A stretch of DNA of 64,000 nt from assembly GCF_025950525.1 (NCBI RefSeq), contig NZ_JAPDGS010000005.1:182407-246406 (forward strand), written 5' to 3'. The position numbers and the translations under genes are program-made. Source of the DNA: Stagnihabitans lacustris. GTDB taxonomy: Bacteria > Pseudomonadota > Alphaproteobacteria > Rhodobacterales > Rhodobacteraceae. The notes under the pieces are model-generated. The model was given only the letters and a program-made list of their open reading frames with translations, was not told where the DNA came from and did no database searches. Below, in pieces: positions 54,555-64,000 of the stretch; position 1 is the stretch's first letter; the number at the start of each line of letters is the position of its first letter.

Positions 54555-54680
54555 TTGTTGCGGGGGGCCGGTTGCACAGGACGCCGATTGCACAGGTCCC
54601 GGGTGCAGATGTCCCAACTGCGCAGGACACCTGTTGCACAGCAACCCGATTGCCCAGGGGCGACTTGGCCAGGTCAGCCG
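54555..54680. repeat. Degenerate tandem repeat, about 16-bp period
   Basis: TTGCACAGG-like units recur with CAGG cores at 54577, 54593, 54623, 54639 (CAGC), 54655 and 54670, with a weaker unit near 54606. The spacing is 15-17 bases throughout. It lies just downstream of trpE. No reading frame through it gives a convincing protein. Confidence 0.6.
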
Positions 54681-54707
54681 CGCGCGCGCGCCCCCCGGGG
54701 CCCCTGA

Positions 54708-56213
54708 TCAGTTGCCGCGGCGGGCGAAGTGGCCGGCGTCTTCGGCGGCGCGGCGCAAAGCCTGGCCCTTGTTCACCGTCTCTTGGTATTCGCTTTCGGG
54801 ATCGCTGTCATAGACGATGCCCGCCCCCGCCTGCGTGTAAAGCTGGCCGTCTTTCAACAGCGCCGTCCGCAGCGCGATGCAGAAGTCCATCTCGCCATTG
54901 GCCGCGAAATAGCCGATGCCACCGCCATAGACGCCACGCTTTTCGGGCTCCAGCTCGTCGATGATCTCCATCGCGCGGACCTTGGGCGCGCCGGACACGG
55001 TGCCCGCGGGCATCCCCGCCAACAGGGCCGACAAAGCGTCCTCGCCGTCGCGGATCTGGCCCACGACGTTGGACACGATATGCATCACGTGGGAGTAACG
55101 TTCGACGATGAACTGTTCGGTCGGGCGCACGGTGCCGATCTTGGCCACGCGGCCCACATCGTTGCGGCCAAGGTCCAACAGCATCAGATGTTCGGCGCGT
55201 TCCTTGGCATCGGCCAGAAGATCGGCCTCCAAAGCGCGGTCCTCTTCGGGGGTCGCCCCGCGTTTGCGGGTGCCTGCGATGGGGCGGATCGTGACTTCGC
55301 CATCCCTCAGACGGACCAAGATTTCCGGGCTGGCGCCCACGACTTGAAACCCGCCGAAGTTGAAAAAGAACATGAAGGGCGAGGGGTTGGTGCGTCGCAG
55401 GCTGCGGTAAAAGGCCATGGGGGGCAGGGTGAAGCTCTGCCTCCAGCGCTGCGAAGGGACGACCTGAAAGATATCGCCGGCGCGGATATAGGTTTTCGCC
55501 TTTTCCACCGCCGCCTGATAACCGCCGGGGGGGAAGTTCGACACGGCCTCGCCCACGGGTTCTGCCTGACCCAGGTCGCGTTGCGCGGGGGGCGCGCGGT
55601 CAAGGTCGCGCAGGGCATCCATCACACGCTCTGCCGCCTGGGCATAGGCCGCGCGCGCCGACAGACCCGAGGCCACCCAGGCCGGAGCCACCACCGTGAC
55701 CTCGCCCTTGACGCCGTCCAGAACCGCCACGACCGAGGGCCGCAACAAGACGGCATCGGGCAGGCCAAGGGGGTCGGGATTGGGTTCGGGCAGGCGTTCG
55801 ACCAGACGGATCATGTCATAGCCCAGATAGCCGAAGAGCCCCGCCGCGATGGGGGGCAGGGCCTCGGGCAACTCGATCCGGCTTTCTGCGATCAGGGCGC
55901 GCAGGCTTTCCAGGGGCGGCAGGGCCTCGGGCGTGAAGGAGGTCGCGTCAAACCGCGCCTGGCGGTTGATGCGGGCCTTGTCGCCGTGGCATTGCCAGAT
56001 CAGGTCGGGCTTCATGCCGACGACGGAGTAGCGCCCCCGGACCTCGCCGCCGGTCACGGATTCCAGCATGAAACTGTCGGCCCGCGCTTCGGCGAGCTTC
56101 AGCATCAGGGAGACCGGCGTATCAAGATCGGCGGCCAGGCGGGCCGAGACGACCTGGTTCTGACCCCGGCCCCAAGCGGCCTCGAACGTGGCGAAATCGG
56201 GCTCCAGCTTCAT
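54708..56213 (-). CDS. trpE: Anthranilate synthase component I
   Basis: 501 aa. N-terminal regulatory domain with SFMLESVTGGEVRGRYS (tryptophan-feedback region), catalytic domain with PIAGTRKRGATPEEDRALE, LLDLGRNDVGRV and GAPKVRAMEIIDELEP. It makes anthranilate from chorismate with TrpG. The ATG lies 1 base after the ppiD stop, so the two are co-transcribed. It is separate from trpG and trpD, with yibQ between. Confidence 0.95.
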   Translation of the reverse strand: MKLEPDFATFEAAWGRGQNQVVSARLAADLDTPVSLMLKLAEARADSFMLESVTGGEVRGRYSVVGMKPDLIWQCHGDKARINRQARFDATSFTPEALPPLESLRALIAESRIELPEALPPIAAGLFGYLGYDMIRLVERLPEPNPDPLGLPDAVLLRPSVVAVLDGVKGEVTVVAPAWVASGLSARAAYAQAAERVMDALRDLDRAPPAQRDLGQAEPVGEAVSNFPPGGYQAAVEKAKTYIRAGDIFQVVPSQRWRQSFTLPPMAFYRSLRRTNPSPFMFFFNFGGFQVVGASPEILVRLRDGEVTIRPIAGTRKRGATPEEDRALEADLLADAKERAEHLMLLDLGRNDVGRVAKIGTVRPTEQFIVERYSHVMHIVSNVVGQIRDGEDALSALLAGMPAGTVSGAPKVRAMEIIDELEPEKRGVYGGGIGYFAANGEMDFCIALRTALLKDGQLYTQAGAGIVYDSDPESEYQETVNKGQALRRAAEDAGHFARRGN

Positions 56214-56214
56214 C

Positions 56215-58089
56215 TTACATCCGGCTTTGGACGGCGTTGATCACCGCCTGGTCGATGGTCAGCCCGGCATCCTGCGCCAGGGTATCGGCCGTCAGACCAT
56301 AGAGGTCATTGGCCAAACCGGCCTCCAGCTGACCGGCCAGCGCCGTCATCCCGGCCTTGGCGGCATCAGAGGTCAGATCGGCTTGCGTCACGCTGTCCAG
56401 CCGGATCAGCGCCACGACGCCGTTTTCGTCGATCTTGGCGGTCTCGCCTTCCTTCAGCGCAAAGGCCTTGGCCACGGCCTCAGAGGGCAGTTCGCCCGGC
56501 ACGACCGACCGCAGGGTCGAGGTGACGCGGGTGGTGATCCCAAGCGTCTCGATCCGGGCGCCCGAGGCCAGCTGAGCATCGGCCAAGGTGGTCAGGGCCC
56601 GGGCCAAAGCGTCGGCCTTTTGCGCCTCGGTCACGGCGGCAAGGGCCTTGTCATAGGGGATGGGGGCCGCGGGCAGGGCCTCGGTCACTTGCACGACCAT
56701 CAGGCTGCCGTCTTCCAGCGCAAGGGACTGGGCGAAGTCGCCCGGCTCCATTTCGGCCACGGCCTTGGCGAAGGCGGGGTCCTCGGTCACGGGGTCGTTG
56801 TCGGTGGCCTCGGGCGCGTAATCGGTGGTGCCAGCGGTCATGCCCTGGTCCTTGGCGACCTCTTCGACGCTGGAGCCGCCGGCCAGCAGGTCGTCCACCG
56901 CATCGTTGCGGGCGGCGATGGCGGTGGCTGCGGATTTCAGCGCAAGGTCTTCGCGGATCTTGGGACCGGCTTCGTCATAGGGGGTGATCTGGGCGGGCAG
57001 GATCGCGTTGACGCGGAAGAGGGCGGGGCCAAGATCGGTGGGCAGGGGGCCAAGGGTGCCGGGCTCGGTCAGGGCAAAGACTGCATCGGCCGAAGGGCCA
57101 AGGTCGGTGCGCGTCACATCGCCCATGTCCACGGTGTCAAGATCAAGGCCCCGTGCCTTGACCAGATCGTCAAAGCTTTTGCCAGCGTCCAGCTCTGCCT
57201 TGGCGGCCTGGGCCTCGGCGTCCGAGGGATAGACCAGCCGTTCCACCAGGCGCTTTTCGGGGATGTTATAGGTGTCGGCGGCGGCGTCATAGGCGGCCTT
57301 CACATCGGCTTCGGCCACGGTCTGATCCTTGACCAGATCGGCGGGGCGCAGCACGGCATAGGCCACACGCTTGGCCTCGGGCCGGGTGAAGGCGTCGATA
57401 TGGGCGTCATACCAGGCCTGCAGCTCGTCGGGCGTGGCCTCGGGCAGGGGGGTGGGCAGGTTGGCTTCGGTCAGGATCAGGACGGTGAAGCCACGGGCCT
57501 CTTGCGCCCAGGCGTAAAGCGCGCGGGTCAGCGCCTCGGGGGCGGTCTGGCCAGAGGCCACGGCGGCCTGCAGCACCTGGCGGGCAAGGTCTTCGCGGAT
57601 GTTCTGTTCGAATTCGGCCGGTTTGAAGCCGTTCTGGTCCAGGACGCGTTCATAGGTCGCGCGGTCGAACTTGCCGTCCACGCCCTTGAAGCTGTCATTG
57701 GCCGCCACGACCTTGGCCACGGCAAGGTCGGTGGCCGAGATGCCGATGCGGGCGGCCTCGTTGGTCAGGGCGGCGTTGGACACCAGGCTTTGCAGGACCT
57801 GTCCGTCGATGCCGAAAAGCTGCGCCTGCTGGAAGGTGAATTGCTGGCCGAACTGGCGCGAGAACTGGTTGATCTGGCCCTGCAGCGCGCGGCCGTAATC
57901 GGCGGCAGAGACCTGCGTGTCGCCGACCTTGATCGCGGTGTCGACCTGGGTGCCGAATTCGGTGATCCCATAGCCGCCGAGGCCGGTGACGACCATGCCA
58001 AGGACGATCAGGCCAAAGACCGAGGCTCCGGTGCGCGAGCCCTTGCGGCGGATTTCGTCGTCGTCGCGGGGGGCGGTGCTTTTGGGCAT
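56215..58089 (-). CDS. ppiD: Peptidyl-prolyl isomerase, PpiD/SurA-like, membrane anchored
   Basis: 624 aa. One N-terminal membrane span (about residues 22-42), a SurA-N-like chaperone region with QVLQSLVSNAALTNEAAR, and a central parvulin-type domain (residues about 240-360: EKRLVERLVYPSDAEA, GKSFDDLVKARGLD). It acts in the periplasm on outer-membrane protein folding. The parvulin region is divergent, so isomerase activity is uncertain. It leads a unit with trpE. Confidence 0.85.
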   Translation of the reverse strand: MPKSTAPRDDDEIRRKGSRTGASVFGLIVLGMVVTGLGGYGITEFGTQVDTAIKVGDTQVSAADYGRALQGQINQFSRQFGQQFTFQQAQLFGIDGQVLQSLVSNAALTNEAARIGISATDLAVAKVVAANDSFKGVDGKFDRATYERVLDQNGFKPAEFEQNIREDLARQVLQAAVASGQTAPEALTRALYAWAQEARGFTVLILTEANLPTPLPEATPDELQAWYDAHIDAFTRPEAKRVAYAVLRPADLVKDQTVAEADVKAAYDAAADTYNIPEKRLVERLVYPSDAEAQAAKAELDAGKSFDDLVKARGLDLDTVDMGDVTRTDLGPSADAVFALTEPGTLGPLPTDLGPALFRVNAILPAQITPYDEAGPKIREDLALKSAATAIAARNDAVDDLLAGGSSVEEVAKDQGMTAGTTDYAPEATDNDPVTEDPAFAKAVAEMEPGDFAQSLALEDGSLMVVQVTEALPAAPIPYDKALAAVTEAQKADALARALTTLADAQLASGARIETLGITTRVTSTLRSVVPGELPSEAVAKAFALKEGETAKIDENGVVALIRLDSVTQADLTSDAAKAGMTALAGQLEAGLANDLYGLTADTLAQDAGLTIDQAVINAVQSRM

Positions 58090-58188
58090 GGCTCAGGCTC
58101 CTTTGGGCGGCATGTCGCAGCAAGTCGCAGAGGTGTAAGCGGAAAGCGTTGGCGGGGCAAGGGTGGGGTGCCGGGGTATGGGGTCGGG

Positions 58189-58331
58189 GGGCGCCCTTGG
58201 GCTGGGGCGGGCCTGCGGCCCGCCCCAGCCCAAGGGCGCCCAAGCGCGCGGGGGGAGCGGGGGCAAAGCCCCCGCTCCCCCCGCGCGGGCCGGTTGTTTG
58301 CGGATTTTTCTTTGAAAAATCCACAAACAAC
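58189..58331. terminator. Three stacked long hairpins between ppiD and the aminotransferase gene
   Basis: Hairpin 1: a perfect 25-bp stem, 58189-58213 with 58217-58241, 3-base loop. Hairpin 2: a perfect 20-bp stem, 58245-58264 with 58268-58287, loop AAA. Hairpin 3: 17 of 18 pairs, 58293-58310 with 58314-58331, loop TTT and AT-rich centre GGATTTTTC / GAAAAATCC. They follow the aminotransferase gene (stop 58368) on the minus strand and precede ppiD. Hairpin 3 alone would make a good terminator. Confidence 0.75.
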
Positions 58332-58367
58332 GGGCAACGCCGGTGGACAGGGCTGCGTGCCGGCCTG

Positions 58368-59567
58368 TCAGGGGTGGAAGTTTGCCAGCCGGTCAAACAG
58401 CGTCGCGATGCCGTCGCGGTCCACATTGGCAAAGGCGATGCGGATTTGGCGCGCGCCCTCGGGGTGGCTTGCGGGCTGAAACATCGTGCCGGGCAGCATC
58501 AGGGTCGCGGCCTTTTGCACCGCCAGCTTGCACACCGCGTCCGAGGTGTAGACCGCGCCTGAGGCATGGGCAAAGGGATGCTCCACATAGGCGAAATAGG
58601 CGCCGCAGCCCAGAAGCCGCCAGCCCTCCAGCGCGTGAAAGCCCGCCACCATGGCCGCACGCCGCGCCAGGATCTCGTCCCGCTCGCCTGCGACCCATTG
58701 GGCAAGGTTCTGCATCCCCCACAGCGCCGCGATCTGGCCCAACTGGCTGGGGCAAATCGCCACGGTGTCCAGAAATTTCTCGACCTCGGCCAGGCGGGCG
58801 ACACTGGCCACCACGGCGCCCACCCGGTGCCCGGTCAGGCGGTAGGCCTTGGAGAAGGAGTAAAGCTGGATGAAGCAATCCGCCCAATCGGGATCGGAAA
58901 AAAGATCATGCGGGCGGCCGGTCCGGCTGTCAAAATCGCGGTAGGTCTCGTCCAGGATCAGCGCGATCCCCTGCGCGCGGGCCAGATCACGGAAGGCGGC
59001 CACCAGATCTGCCGGATATTCCACCCCGCCCGGGTTGTTGGGCGACACCAAGACGATGGCCTTTGTCCGGTCCGTGATCAGCGCCGCCGCCCGGGCCGGG
59101 TCGGGCAGCAGGTCGGGCCCCGTGGCCAAAGGCACCGACCGCACGCCCTGCATGTCCAGCCACATCTTGTGATTGAAATACCACGGCGTCGGAAGGATGA
59201 CCTCGTCCCCCGCCCCCGCCAGCGTCGACATCACCGCCGTGAAGGCCTGGTTGCAGCCTTGGGTGATCGCCACCTGCTCGGGCGCAATCACGCCGCCATA
59301 CCCCAGACTCCAGCGCAAGGCGATCTCGGCGCGCAAGGTAGGCAGGCCCAGCACGGGCCCATAAAGATGCGCCGCAGGGTCGTTCAACGCGGCCTCGGCA
59401 ATCGCCTGACGCAGCGCCAGCGGCGGCAGGTCGACGGGCGCCGCCTGCGACACGTTGATCAGCGGGCGATCCGCCGGAAAGGTCAGACCCGCAAGCCAGC
59501 GCCGCGCCTCCATCACCGGAGGAGGATCGGTGGCGGCCATCGCGGGGTTCAGGGGCAGAAGGGTCAT
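58368..59567 (-). CDS. Class I/II PLP-dependent aminotransferase
   Basis: 399 aa. Fold-type I: VSPNNPGGVEYP, ILDETYRDF and the PLP lysine in SFSKAYRLTGHRVGA, with a C-terminal arginine in ARQIRIAFANVD. ATG 59567 follows GGAGAG; the frame is open 11 codons further. Substrate not readable: aspartate/aromatic-type aminotransferases and methionine aminotransferase are the nearest in style. It stands alone, divergent from dnaB. Confidence 0.83.
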   Translation of the reverse strand: MTLLPLNPAMAATDPPPVMEARRWLAGLTFPADRPLINVSQAAPVDLPPLALRQAIAEAALNDPAAHLYGPVLGLPTLRAEIALRWSLGYGGVIAPEQVAITQGCNQAFTAVMSTLAGAGDEVILPTPWYFNHKMWLDMQGVRSVPLATGPDLLPDPARAAALITDRTKAIVLVSPNNPGGVEYPADLVAAFRDLARAQGIALILDETYRDFDSRTGRPHDLFSDPDWADCFIQLYSFSKAYRLTGHRVGAVVASVARLAEVEKFLDTVAICPSQLGQIAALWGMQNLAQWVAGERDEILARRAAMVAGFHALEGWRLLGCGAYFAYVEHPFAHASGAVYTSDAVCKLAVQKAATLMLPGTMFQPASHPEGARQIRIAFANVDRDGIATLFDRLANFHP

Positions 59568-59616
59568 GTCTCTCTCCGGTCTTTGGCCCACCTTAACCAC
59601 GGGAAAAGCCCGGGGG

Positions 59617-59758
59617 AAGCCTGTGGATGCTTTGTGGACAAGCCGGGGGCCGAATCGTGCGACCCTGGCGCGCGTTGTGGTGGACGCGGCCCCCTGCCAC
59701 AGGATATGGTGGTCTTGGCCCCAGGTCAGGCGGCACGCCGGGACTTCTCCACAGGCTT
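59617..59758. promoter_or_regulatory. DnaA-box-like pair upstream of dnaB
   Basis: TTGTCCACA (minus strand, 59641-59633) and TTCTCCACA (plus strand, 59745-59753) each differ by one base from the DnaA box TTATCCACA. They are part of a wider inverted pair, AAGCCTGTGGA (59617-59627) and TCCACAGGCTT (59748-59758). Both lie in the 262-base spacer before dnaB. Confidence 0.35.
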
Positions 59759-59829
59759 GTTCCCGCCTTGCCCGGGCCGTTCCGCTTCGCTATGCGAGGG
59801 GGCTTGACCATAGGAGCCAGGGGCAGACC

Positions 59830-62084
<2,255 letters not shown>

Positions 62085-62103
62085 CGCCCCAAGATGCAGA
62101 GCG

Positions 62104-62160
62104 CCGGGGGGCTCGCCCCCCGGACCCCCGAGAGATATTTGCGTCAGTATGAAAGGGGAG
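62104..62160 (-). repeat. Dispersed hairpin element, diverged copy E
   Basis: A stem CCGGGGGG / CCCCCCGG around CTCG (62104-62123), then CCCCCGAGAGATATTTGCG and GAAAGGGGA. The plan, hairpin followed by GATATTTG and a purine tail, matches the 50508 copy. It starts 20 bases after the SDR stop. Confidence 0.6.
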
Positions 62161-62530
62161 GGGCGTCTTTCACCCTGGCTTCGGCCTGCTGGGCTGGGGT
62201 CAGAGGGGGGCTGTCTGCCCTTCGCGGCTGACGCCGTCCCCCCGAGGAGCATTTGCGCAAGTCTGAAAGGGGAAGGGCGCGCGTTGCGTTGATGTCCTGG
62301 CGGGTCGGGAGCTCGGGTCGATCTGCAAATGGGGGCCTGCCCCTTTCGGACACAGCCGTTTTGGGGCCAAGCCTTCTTCGGGCACAGCCCCTTTCGGCCT
62401 CCTTGGTGCAAGGCCCCAGCGGCAAAGCCGCTCTTCCCCTTTCCCGAAATATCCCCGCCGGAGGCAGCGCCCGAGCCGGTTGGCCGCAGGCCAGAGGCGA
62501 GAGAAACGTCTTGCGCCGCAGGCGCTCCTT

Positions 62531-62575
62531 TTGGTTTTGGCCGCGTTGGTTTTGGCCGCGTTGATTTTCGCCGCT
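62531..62575. repeat. 15-bp tandem repeat, three units
   Basis: TTGGTTTTGGCCGCG at 62531-62545 and 62546-62560 (perfect), then TTGATTTTCGCCGCT at 62561-62575 (three changes). Noncoding on both strands as far as I can tell. Confidence 0.75.
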
Positions 62576-62628
62576 CGGGCCGGGCTGCCAGCCTCGAAAA
62601 CCGCCCGACCAAATTGCGGGGCCGCAGA

Positions 62629-62658
62629 AATTAAAAAGCGAGGCCCGAGGGCCCCGCC
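62629..62658 (-). terminator. Intrinsic terminator of infC
   Basis: On the minus strand, stem GCGGGGCCC / GGGCCTCGC (one wobble) is followed by TTTTTAATTT, about 25 bases after the infC stop. This is the best rho-independent terminator in the window. It implies that infC is not followed directly by rpmI-rplT on this transcript. Confidence 0.8.
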
Positions 62659-62681
62659 ATGGTCTTGGGCGACGGTCTGGC

Positions 62682-63221
62682 TTACTTCGGGCCGACCATC
62701 ATCACCATCTGCTTGCCCTCAAGCTTGGGCATCGACTCGATCTTGCCGGCATCGCCCACATCGGCTGCGACACGCTTCAGCAGCTCCAGCCCCAGTTCCT
62801 GGTGCGCCATCTCGCGGCCCCGGAAGCGCAGGGTCACTTTGACCTTGTCGCCCTCTTCAAGGAACTTCAGCACCGAGCGCATCTTGACTTGGTAATCATG
62901 ATCATCCGTGCCCGGACGGAACTTGATTTCCTTGATCTCGATGATGTGCTGCTTTTTGCGCGCTTCGGCCTCGCGCTTTTGCTGCTCATACTTGTATTTG
63001 CCGAAGTCCATGATCTTGCAGACCGGCGGTTCGGCATTGGGCACGATCTCGACCAGATCCAAGCCCGCCTCTTCTGCCATGGCCATCGCACGGGCGGGCG
63101 TCACGACGCCCACATTCTCGCCATCCGCGCCTATCAGGCGGATTTCCGGGGAGCGGATGCGGTCATTGATGCGCGGGCCGGTTTCGCGTTGCGGCGGAGC
63201 GTTATGAGGACGGCGTGCCAG
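62682..63221 (-). CDS. infC: Translation initiation factor IF-3
   Basis: 179 aa if started at CTG 63221-63219. The protein then begins [19 protein letters not shown], the normal IF-3 N-terminus, and continues with [34 protein letters not shown] and the C-terminal domain ending MVMMVGPK. No ATG is available upstream of the homologous region. An AAAGG site lies 9 bases before the CTG; an ATC at 63230-63228 is an alternative but sits against that site. A non-AUG start is the known basis of IF-3 autoregulation in E. coli. Confidence 0.88.
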   Translation of the reverse strand: MARRPHNAPPQRETGPRINDRIRSPEIRLIGADGENVGVVTPARAMAMAEEAGLDLVEIVPNAEPPVCKIMDFGKYKYEQQKREAEARKKQHIIEIKEIKFRPGTDDHDYQVKMRSVLKFLEEGDKVKVTLRFRGREMAHQELGLELLKRVAADVGDAGKIESMPKLEGKQMVMMVGPK

Positions 63222-63800
63222 AGTCGTGATCCTTTCAAGGTTTCAACGCGCGCAACATAGTCCTGTAATCGCCGGGCTTCAACCCGGCATCGCAAGGCCC
63301 CCTGCCGTCCCCGGAAGCGGGGGCGACAGATTGGTGGCCCCAGCCCCCGGCCCCCCGGATTCAGGGTCCCTGATCCCTGTCCGGATACTGGGCACTTGGC
63401 TGCAGCGATTGGCTCTCCGCTGCCGGCTTCGGAGGCGGCGGAGGGTTGGAAGCTGCGGGGGGGTGGAAAGGGCGGGGGTGGAGAAGAGTTCGGGGTGGCT
63501 GGTGGGTCCGGTTCGTGCATCGGCCATTTCCGCGCCCGGCTGTGCTGCAGGTGTCACCTGGCGTGCCCAAGCGTCATGACCCCGTCGCCAGCGCGGCCGC
63601 TGCGCAATGTCCGGCCCGAACTCATCTTGGGCCGTGGCGGGGGCACGCTCTTGGTTTCGGGGGCGGAGGGCAAGGAAAGCCGCCACGGATGGGCGATGAA
63701 GTGCCAAGTCCTTGCCGCGACGCAGCATTTGCCCTTTTCCTTTTCGATACAACCTGTCATAGCCGCCTCATCCTAAACTGTCGGTTAACGGAGACCAGAC
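63222..63800. other. 579-bp divergent spacer upstream of infC
   Basis: No gene I can support on either strand. A small hairpin GCCGGG-CTTCAA-CCCGGC lies at 63271-63288, about 50 bases upstream of the infC start, and may be part of its leader. I looked for RNase P, SRP and 6S RNA features and saw none. Confidence 0.5.
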
Positions 63801-64000
63801 ATGAACAAGAAACTCCTTCTCGCGATCATCGTGATCGCTGCTGCCGGCGGCATCTGGTGGAAGACCTCCAAGCCCGCCGCCGCCCCCGAAGCCGCCTCGA
63901 CCGAAGCCGCCTCGACCGAAGCCGCTCCGGCTGCGACCACCGAAGCCGCTCCGGCTGCGACCACCGAGGCTGCTCCGGCTGCGACCACCGAGGCTGCTCC
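63801..64000 (+). CDS. Secreted or anchored Ala/Thr-rich repeat protein, N-terminal fragment
   Basis: The frame opens at ATG 63801 (CGGAGA before it) and runs off the window, giving 66 residues. The first 20 residues are a basic start plus hydrophobic stretch (MNKKLLLAIIVIAAAGGIWW), a signal or membrane anchor. Then EAAST twice and an 8-residue repeat EAAPAATT begin, encoded by a nearly exact 24-base unit. The repeat suggests a flexible linker before an unseen domain. No function can be given. Confidence 0.6.
   Translation, partial: MNKKLLLAIIVIAAAGGIWWKTSKPAAAPEAASTEAASTEAAPAATTEAAPAATTEAAPAATTEAA

Larger units (their letters stand above)
54310..54707. other. 398-bp convergent spacer between yibQ and trpE
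   Basis: No supportable gene. It contains a stacked pair of hairpins with a member of the dispersed element family (54333-54392) and a degenerate tandem repeat (54555-54680). Both neighbours end here, so terminators are expected. Confidence 0.6.
62085..62681. other. 597-bp convergent spacer between the SDR gene and infC
   Basis: No supportable gene. It holds a dispersed-element relative (62104-62160), a weaker one near 62235-62275 (CGAGGAGCATTTGCGCAAG), a partial reversed one at 62430-62460, a 15-bp tandem repeat (62531-62575) and the infC terminator (62629-62658). The rest appears to be neutral GC-rich sequence. Confidence 0.6.

Noticed and set aside
54422..54964. 180-aa + strand frame across the repeat and trpE end
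   Set aside because: It runs antisense into trpE, has no start site and shows no protein-like repeat despite the DNA periodicity.
63279..63752. 157-aa minus-strand open frame upstream of infC
   Set aside because: No recognisable motif, unusual composition and no ribosome-binding site; it covers what is more likely the infC leader and promoter region.
63222..63800. Possible structured RNA gene (RNase P RNA, SRP RNA or 6S RNA)
   Set aside because: I looked for the conserved RNase P and SRP core sequences on both strands and did not find them.

Overview
The window is high-GC DNA from an alphaproteobacterium, most likely Rhodobacterales (Rhodobacter/Paracoccus-like). This rests on the helicase - Hsp15 - 7Fe ferredoxin - CarD gene order, the linkage of trpE, yibQ, trpG and trpD, a non-AUG infC start, and GC-rich hairpin elements that recur between genes. 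There is no rRNA, CRISPR array, insertion sequence, phage gene or integrase. One tRNA (Tyr, GTA) is present. Most coding is tight, with many ATGA or GTGA stop/start overlaps.

Bases 1-25000 form a large sugar and polyol catabolic region. A leftward operon (about 7927 to 522) encodes a complete erythritol route to D-erythrose 4-phosphate: kinase EryA, dehydrogenase EryB, epimerase EryC, regulator EryD and the isomerases EryH (TIM-like) and EryI (RpiB-like). An extra iron-alcohol-dehydrogenase-like gene sits between eryC and eryD. Divergently, at 8457-12632, lies a DUF2291 protein plus a three-part sugar ABC transporter (EryE/F/G-like). A DeoR-type regulator, a second FGGY kinase and a second GlpD-like dehydrogenase follow (12760-16684). 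Converging on them is a leftward set made of a third FGGY kinase, a two-subunit transketolase and an L-fucose-isomerase-like protein (21386 to 16681), controlled by a divergent DeoR regulator (21611). The divergent spacer carries two arrays of 10-bp-periodic motifs. The isomerase - kinase - split-transketolase logic resembles the D-apiose transketolase pathway, but the substrate is unproven. A D-erythronate-dehydrogenase-like gene (denD) and an SDR lie just beyond nrdR.

Bases 25000-47300 are mostly housekeeping: a hydrolase, an SCP2 protein, a TPR protein, a Suv3-like helicase, hslR, fdxA, carD, cobT, a CPA2 potassium/proton antiporter, a large protein with a GspL-like start and GspC/PilP-like end, a SIMPL protein, metY, an orphan phnM, an Lrp regulator, a LysE exporter, a glycosyltransferase-like gene overlapping a dimethylargininase, tRNA-Tyr, rlmB, a CoA-binding protein and purQ.

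Bases 47300-64000 hold a DctB/DctD two-component pair whose DctD lacks the sigma-54 contact motif. They also hold trpD and trpG, yibQ, trpE and ppiD, an aminotransferase, dnaB, an SDR, infC, and the start of an Ala/Thr-rich protein cut by the window edge. Intergenic regions here carry unusual structures: three stacked near-perfect hairpins (58189-58331), a degenerate 16-bp-period repeat (54555-54680), and members of a dispersed hairpin family, including two identical inverted 70-bp copies at 23233 and 50508.
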